The notes beneath the pieces are model-generated. The model did not search any database, was not told where the DNA came from, and was given only the letters and a program-made list of their open reading frames with translations. 64,000 nucleotides of DNA from Paracoccus methylarcula (GTDB lineage Bacteria > Pseudomonadota > Alphaproteobacteria > Rhodobacterales > Rhodobacteraceae): contig NZ_PXNQ02000002.1 of assembly GCF_003007735.2 (NCBI RefSeq), positions 248,001 through 312,000 of the forward strand. Direction: 5' to 3'. A program made the position numbers and the translations under genes. Below, in pieces: positions 58,990 to 64,000 of this stretch. How positions within the stretch are numbered: position 1 is the stretch's first letter; each line of letters opens with the position of its first letter.

Positions 58990-60627
58990 ATGACCGAGAT
59001 CCGCAACCCGATCCTGCCCGGCTTCAATCCCGACCCTTCGATCCTGCGGGTGGGCGATGATTACTACATCGCGACATCGAGTTTTGAATGGTATCCGGGT
59101 GTGCAGATCCATCACTCCCGCGATCTCGTGAACTGGCGGTTGGTCAAGCGCCCGCTCGACCGCGCCTCGCAACTGGACATGCGCGGCGATCCCGATTCCG
59201 GCGGTATCTGGGCGCCATGTCTGACATGGTCCGACGGGTTGTTCTGGCTGATCTATACCGATGTGAAACGCCGCGACGGTGCGTGGAAGGACAGCCATAA
59301 CTACCTGGTGACCGCCCCCGCCATCGAGGGGCCGTGGTCGGATCCGGTCTACCTGAACTCGTCGGGTTTCGATCCCTCGCTTTTCCATGACGAGGATGGG
59401 CGGAAATACCTGCTCAACATGATCTGGGACCATAACCGGACAAAGGGCGACAAGTTCGGCGGGATCGTGATTCAGGAATATTCGGTAAAGGAGCGCCGCC
59501 TTGTCGGGCCGATCCGCAATATCTATCGCGGCACCGACCGCAAATTCACCGAAGGCCCGCATCTCTATCGCCGCGATGGCTGGTATTACCTGCTCACCGC
59601 AGAGGGCGGGACGGGTTACGATCATGCCGTGACCATGGCACGTTCCCGCGATCTTTTCGGCCCTTACGAGACCGATCCCGCAAAACATCTGCTGACGGCG
59701 AGCGGCACGCAATCCTATCTGCAGCGCGCCGGGCATGCCGATATCGTCGAGACGCAGGATGGCGAGCATTACATGGTGCATCTCTGCTCCCGTCCGCTGG
59801 ACGCGACGCGCGGCATCCCGGTTGACGGCAAGGATATCCATGCCGATGACGTCCGGCGCTCGCCCCTGGGCCGCGAAACCGCGATCCAGAAGCTGATCTG
59901 GGAACCGGGCGAGTTTCCGCGATTGGCGCATGGCGGCAACGCCCCTGCCGATACCGTTCCCGCCCCGGATCTGCCGCCACATCCTTTCGAGCCGGAACCA
60001 AAGCTCAGCCGCTTTTCGCCCGAAGGGCTGCCATCCGCTTTCCAGTGGCTGCGCACGCCCGAGCCCGAACGGCTTTTCTCGCTCTCCGAACGACCGGGCG
60101 CCTTGCGGCTTTTCGGGCGGGAATCGCCGGGCTCGCAATTCGACCATGCACTGGTCGCCCGCAGGCAGGTGGATTTCGCCTTCCGCGCCGAAACCGAGAT
60201 CGACATGACACCCGGCGATTACCAGCATTATGCCGGGCTGATCTCGTGGTATGGCCGCTTCAAGTTCCATTACCTCGCCGTTACCGCCGACGAGGCGGGC
60301 GCGCGGGTCCTGACGGTCTATAGCTGCCCGGCCAACTGGCCCGATCCGCGCGTGGAATACCCGGTCGAGCCAATCCCGCTGCCGGAAACCGGCACGGTCA
60401 GGCTGGGCTGCGATGTGGACGGCGCGGCGCTGCGCTTTCGCTATGCCATCGATGGCGGTGACTGGCAGGATCTTGGAATCGAGCTGGACCAGTCGGCGAT
60501 CTCGGACGAGGCCGGAAACGGACCCGGGAACAATTTCACCGGCGCCTTCATCGGGATCTGCGCGCATGACAGCTCGGGCCGTGGCCGGCACGCCGATTTC
60601 CTGAGTTTCCTTTACGAGCCCCGGTAA
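58990..60627 (+). CDS. glycoside hydrolase family 43 beta-xylosidase
   Basis: A 545-residue cytoplasmic enzyme, no signal peptide. Five-bladed propeller domain (about 1-320) with catalytic base Asp15 in NPDPS, pKa-tuning Asp128 in GFDPSLF and acid Glu188 in FTEGPHLY, matching the positions known for Geobacillus XynB3. A C-terminal beta-sandwich (about 335-540) is typical of XynB-type beta-xylosidases. It would release xylose (or arabinose) from imported xylo-oligosaccharides. Confidence 0.92.
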   Translation: MTEIRNPILPGFNPDPSILRVGDDYYIATSSFEWYPGVQIHHSRDLVNWRLVKRPLDRASQLDMRGDPDSGGIWAPCLTWSDGLFWLIYTDVKRRDGAWKDSHNYLVTAPAIEGPWSDPVYLNSSGFDPSLFHDEDGRKYLLNMIWDHNRTKGDKFGGIVIQEYSVKERRLVGPIRNIYRGTDRKFTEGPHLYRRDGWYYLLTAEGGTGYDHAVTMARSRDLFGPYETDPAKHLLTASGTQSYLQRAGHADIVETQDGEHYMVHLCSRPLDATRGIPVDGKDIHADDVRRSPLGRETAIQKLIWEPGEFPRLAHGGNAPADTVPAPDLPPHPFEPEPKLSRFSPEGLPSAFQWLRTPEPERLFSLSERPGALRLFGRESPGSQFDHALVARRQVDFAFRAETEIDMTPGDYQHYAGLISWYGRFKFHYLAVTADEAGARVLTVYSCPANWPDPRVEYPVEPIPLPETGTVRLGCDVDGAALRFRYAIDGGDWQDLGIELDQSAISDEAGNGPGNNFTGAFIGICAHDSSGRGRHADFLSFLYEPR

Positions 60628-60659
60628 ACCAGCCCGGCGAGCAAACAGGCGAGGATCGC

Positions 60660-61669
60660 ATGTCCGAAGTTCAACTACAGAACATAACCAAATCCTTTGG
60701 CGCGATGACGGTCATTCCCGACCTGAACCTGACCGTGCCGGATGGCTCTTTCACGGTATTGGTGGGGCCGTCGGGTTGCGGCAAGTCAACCTTGCTGCGG
60801 ATCATCTCGGGTCTGGAGATGCCGAGCAGCGGTGATGTGCTGATCGGCGGGCAGGAGGTGACGCTGGAAGAGCCGTCAAAGCGGGGCATCTCGATGGTGT
60901 TCCAGTCCTATGCGCTATATCCGCATATGACGGTGGCCCAGAATATCGATTTCGGCTTGCGGCTGGCCAAGATGCCGACAACCGAACGCGAGGCCCGCGT
61001 GGCCGAGGCCGCCCGGATCCTCGCGCTCGAAGATTATCTCGACCGCAAGCCCGGCCAGCTCTCGGGCGGCAGCGTCAGCGCGTGGCCATCGGGCGATCCA
61101 TCGTGCGTCACCCCAAGGTGTTCCTGTTCGACGAACCCTTGTCGAACCTGGACGCTGCGCTGCGCACCCAGATGCGGGTCGAACTCGCGCAATTGCACCA
61201 GTCGCTCGACGCGACAATGATCTATGTCACCCATGATCAGGTCGAGGCGATGACGCTGGCCGATCAGATCGTGGTCATGAATGCCGGGCGGATCGAGCAG
61301 GTCGGAGCGCCGATGGAGCTATATGATCGCCCGCAAACGGAATTCGTCGCGGGTTTCATCGGGTCACCGAAAATGAACCTTCTGCCCGGCTCGGCCATCG
61401 GGCGCGAAGAGGTGAAGACCGTGGGTATCCGCCCCGAACATATCACTGTCTCCGGCGAGGGCGGTGACTGGTCGGCCACCGCACAGGTGGTCGAGACATT
61501 GGGGGCGGATACGGTCGTTTACGCGAAGGTCGAAGGCATCGGCGATGTAACCGTGCGGCTGCCCGGGAATATCCGCCTGAAAGCAGGCGAGCGCCTTTCC
61601 CTGACCCCCGAACGCGAGAACCTGCATCTCTTCGGGCATGACGGCGCGCGGATGGAGGCGGTGCAATGA
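60660..61669 (+). CDS. sugar ABC transporter ATPase (UgpC/MalK type, frameshift)
   Basis: About 336 residues after correction. Walker [10 protein letters not shown], Walker [17 protein letters not shown]-terminal GIRPEHITV. The frame breaks at 61070 inside the ABC signature: GGCGGCAGCGTCAGCG needs one C to read [12 protein letters not shown] real loss here would kill the transporter, and everything around it is intact, so a read error is likely. Confidence 0.92.
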
Positions 61670-62775
61670 CCGGGCTGGGCATCGGCATCATCGGCTGCGG
61701 TGTCATCAGCGACATCTATATGCAAAACGCCGCGATATTTCCGCAACTCTCGCTGCGTGCTGTTGCGGATCTTGTCCCGGAGGCCGCGCAGGCAAAGGCG
61801 GATGCCCATGGTGTCGCCGCGATGACCCCTGCCGAACTGCTGGCGCGCGACGATATCGACATCGTCCTGAACCTGACCATCCCCGCCGCCCATGTCGAGG
61901 TCGGCCTTGCCGCCCTTGATGCGGGCAAGCATGTCTATTCCGAAAAGCCGCTTGCAGGCAGCGTCCGCGAAGCGCGCCAGCTTGTCTTGGCGGCGGCGGA
62001 AAAGGGGCTGCGGATTGGCTGTGCGCCCGATACCTTCCTGGGCGGTGCCCATCAGACGGCGCGGGCCTTGCTGGATAGCGGCAGGATCGGCCGGGCAACG
62101 GCGGGGAGCGCGACATTGATGCTGCCGGGGCATGAACGCTGGCACCCCAATCCCGACTTCTACTATGCCGGACCGGGCGCGGGGCCGCTCTTCGACATGG
62201 GGCCGTATTACATCACCGCGATGCTGAACCTGCTGGGACCGGTCCGCCGGGTCAGCGCGCTTGCCTCGCGCGGGCGCGACCATCGGATCATCGCGCAAGG
62301 CCCCCGTGCGGGCGAAAGCGTGCCTGTCGAGGCCGCCACCCATGTCGCCGGTGTCATGGAATTCGCCAATGGCGCCCTTGTGCAGATCGTCACCAGCTTC
62401 GATGTCCGGGCGCATCGCCATTCTCCGCTGGAGCTCTACGGCACCGACGGCTCACTGCTGATCCCCGATCCGAACCGTTTCGACGGCGATGTGGAACTGT
62501 TCGACGGTGAGTGGTGTGTGCAGGACATGAACCATGCCCATGGCGACGGCAATTATCGCGGGCTGGGCCTGGCTGACATGGCCGCGGCGATCACCGAGGG
62601 GCGGCCGCACCGGGCCAATGGCGAATTGGCATTGCACGCGCTTGACGTGATCGAGTCGCTTCTCGCTTCGGCTGACAGCGGCAAGGCGGTGACGCTTTCC
62701 ACAAGTTGCGAAAGGCCCGAAGCGCTCGCCCCAAGCGACCGGTTCGGGCAGATCGATTTTTCGGAGGCAAGATGA
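61666..62775 (+). CDS. Gfo/Idh/MocA-family oxidoreductase (copy 2)
   Basis: A 369-residue NAD(P)-dependent oxidoreductase. [14 protein letters not shown] starts the Rossmann fold and HVYSEKPL holds the catalytic Lys. Paralogue of the gene at 44704-45834: shared [29 protein letters not shown] and GPYYI. Overlaps the ATPase stop (ATGA) and the ThuA start. Confidence 0.9.
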   Translation: MTGLGIGIIGCGVISDIYMQNAAIFPQLSLRAVADLVPEAAQAKADAHGVAAMTPAELLARDDIDIVLNLTIPAAHVEVGLAALDAGKHVYSEKPLAGSVREARQLVLAAAEKGLRIGCAPDTFLGGAHQTARALLDSGRIGRATAGSATLMLPGHERWHPNPDFYYAGPGAGPLFDMGPYYITAMLNLLGPVRRVSALASRGRDHRIIAQGPRAGESVPVEAATHVAGVMEFANGALVQIVTSFDVRAHRHSPLELYGTDGSLLIPDPNRFDGDVELFDGEWCVQDMNHAHGDGNYRGLGLADMAAAITEGRPHRANGELALHALDVIESLLASADSGKAVTLSTSCERPEALAPSDRFGQIDFSEAR

Positions 62776-63419
62776 GCAACAAGACGGCACTGATCTTCTG
62801 GGGCGGCTGGCAGGGCCACGAGCCCGAAGCCTGCTCCCGCATCGTCGAGGAAATGCTGGCGAATGAAGGCTTCGACGTGCGGCGCGAGGAAGGCACGAAG
62901 GTACTGGCCGAGACCGATCTGGACCGGTTCGACCTGATCGTGCCGCTGGTGACACAGGTGCAGGTCGAAAAGGACGAATTGCAGAACCTGGTCGCAGCCA
63001 TCGAGGGCGGAACCGGGCTGGGCGGTTTCCACGGCGGCATGGCCGACGCCTTCCGCATGGAACCGGCCTATCAGTTCATGACCGGCGGCCAATGGGTCGC
63101 CCATCCCGGCAACATCATCGATTACCGGGTCGAGATCGTTAAACCCGATGACCCGCTGGTCGCTGGAATCGGTGATTTCGATTATCGCTCCGAGCAGTAT
63201 TTCATGCATGTCGATCCGTCGATCGAGGTTCTCGCGACCACGACATTCGATGGCGCGCACGCGCCCTGGACCAGGGGCACCGTGATGCCGGTGGTCTGGA
63301 AACATCGATACGGAGCCGCCCGGGTGTTCTATTCCTCGCTCGGCCATGTCGCCGCCGAATTCGAGGTGCCGCAGATGCGGGAAATCCTGCGCCGTGGCCT
63401 GATCTGGGCCGCGCGCTGA
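62772..63419 (+). CDS. ThuA-domain protein
   Basis: A 215-residue protein of the ThuA family (glutamine-amidotransferase-like fold), starting [18 protein letters not shown] with [16 protein letters not shown] and late [21 protein letters not shown]. ThuA proteins act with ThuB/Gfo-Idh enzymes in 3-keto-sugar metabolism of disaccharides such as trehalose. ATGA overlap with the Gfo/Idh gene makes this pairing explicit here. Confidence 0.9.
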   Translation: MSNKTALIFWGGWQGHEPEACSRIVEEMLANEGFDVRREEGTKVLAETDLDRFDLIVPLVTQVQVEKDELQNLVAAIEGGTGLGGFHGGMADAFRMEPAYQFMTGGQWVAHPGNIIDYRVEIVKPDDPLVAGIGDFDYRSEQYFMHVDPSIEVLATTTFDGAHAPWTRGTVMPVVWKHRYGAARVFYSSLGHVAAEFEVPQMREILRRGLIWAAR

Positions 63420-63471
63420 CACGCGAAATACCGACCGCAAGCCGGTCGCTTCAACCATCAAAGGGATCATC

Positions 63472-64000
63472 ATGAGCAATTTCTTCAAGGACATCGCCCC
63501 CATCCGCTATGAAGGCGCGGAAACCGACAACGAATTCGCGTTTCGCCATTACGACCCGGATGAAATCGTGCTTGGCAAGCGGCTGGAGGATCACCTGCGC
63601 TTCGCGGTGGCCTATTGGCACAGCTTTGCCTGGGAAGGCGGCGATCCTTTCGGCGGGCAGACCTTCGAGCGCCCGTGGTTCGGCAACACGATGGCGGATG
63701 CGAAGCTGAAAGCAGAGGTTGCCTTCGAGCTGTTTTCGATCCTCGGCCAGCCCTTCTTCTGCTTCCATGACGCAGATGTGCGGCCCGAAGGCGCGAGCTT
63801 TGCCGAAAGCCGCCGCAATCTCGATGAAATCGCCGACATCTTCGCCGCCAGGATGGAAGAGACCGGCACCCGGTTGCTATGGGGCACGGCAAACATGTTC
63901 TCGCATCGCCGCTGGATGGCGGGTGCCGCGACCAATCCCGACCCGGACGTGTTCGCCTATGCCGCTGCATCGGTAAAGGCCTGCATGGACGTGACCCACC
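63472..64000 (+). CDS. xylA: xylose isomerase (3' end outside window)
   Basis: The first 176 codons of xylose isomerase, which converts D-xylose to D-xylulose. It starts [20 protein letters not shown], has [14 protein letters not shown], and the catalytic His99 and Asp102 in [11 protein letters not shown], near His101/Asp104 of E. coli XylA. The frame is open to the window's end. Its position after GH43 and the importer identifies the operon as xyloside utilisation; xylB is expected downstream. Confidence 0.95.
   Translation, partial: MSNFFKDIAPIRYEGAETDNEFAFRHYDPDEIVLGKRLEDHLRFAVAYWHSFAWEGGDPFGGQTFERPWFGNTMADAKLKAEVAFELFSILGQPFFCFHDADVRPEGASFAESRRNLDEIADIFAARMEETGTRLLWGTANMFSHRRWMAGAATNPDPDVFAYAAASVKACMDVTH

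Noticed and set aside
58864..60591. 575-codon minus-strand frame opposite the GH43 gene
   Set aside because: Antisense shadow of an intact GH43 enzyme.

Overview
The window reads as a chromosomal segment of a high-GC alphaproteobacterium of the Rhodobacteraceae/Paracoccaceae, most likely Paracoccus or a close relative. The taxon is inferred from gene content, not from a search: the yajC-secD-secF-(Mth938)-ccmABCDG run, divergent hemE/hemC, an RNase E with a long acidic insertion in its S1 region, and a dispersed intergenic repeat of the type common in this family. I see no insertion sequence, prophage, CRISPR array or rRNA. One tRNA gene, tRNA-Leu(UAG), is present at 30.8 kb.

Layout. 1-10 kb: the end of an M20 amidohydrolase, a small outer-membrane barrel protein, then a housekeeping run for protein export (yajC, secD, secF) and cytochrome c maturation (ccmA, B, C, D, G), followed by a secreted gamma-glutamyltranspeptidase. 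10-26 kb: aconitase (acnA), a DUF1223 protein, a VOC protein, an EamA permease, septation protein YciB, an alpha/beta hydrolase, RNase E (rne), CcdA, a second EamA permease, hemE and hemC, and an MFS exporter divergent from an Lrp/AsnC regulator. 26-31 kb: PhnA/YjdM, a FecBCD-type iron-chelate ABC operon, and the tRNA.

31-43.5 kb is an accessory catabolic cluster: an Asp/Glu/hydantoin-type racemase, two tandem peptide/nickel-family binding proteins, DppB/C/D/F-type ABC components, a CodA-like amidohydrolase, a second amidohydrolase that lacks the HxH metal motif, a RutF/NtaB-like flavin reductase and a GntR-family regulator. A 12-bp motif close to ATTGTKAACAAT recurs at both ends of the cluster, so the whole set is probably one GntR regulon for uptake and ring opening or deamination of a small nitrogenous compound. 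This is the best candidate for an undescribed pathway here.

43.5-64 kb holds two hemicellulose-type sugar islands. The minus-strand operon (50.8 to 44.7 kb) has binding protein, two permeases, ATPase, TIM-barrel isomerase and a Gfo/Idh oxidoreductase, and is divergent from a GH2 beta-mannosidase and a LacI regulator. The plus-strand operon (54.7 kb to the window end) has a LacI regulator, binding protein, two permeases, a GH43 beta-xylosidase, ATPase, a Gfo/Idh paralogue, a ThuA protein and the start of xylose isomerase (xylA). Together they suggest import of manno- and xylo-oligosaccharides, intracellular hydrolysis and sugar isomerisation.

A quality warning runs through the window: at least ten sites in nine genes (yajC, ggt, rne, hemE twice, an amidohydrolase, two sugar ABC genes, a LacI gene and a sugar-binding-protein gene) need a one-base or two-base correction to restore conserved protein sequence. 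Eight of the ten look like single-base deletions, and essential genes are included. Sequencing or assembly error is the simplest explanation, so these are annotated as single genes with a frameshift.
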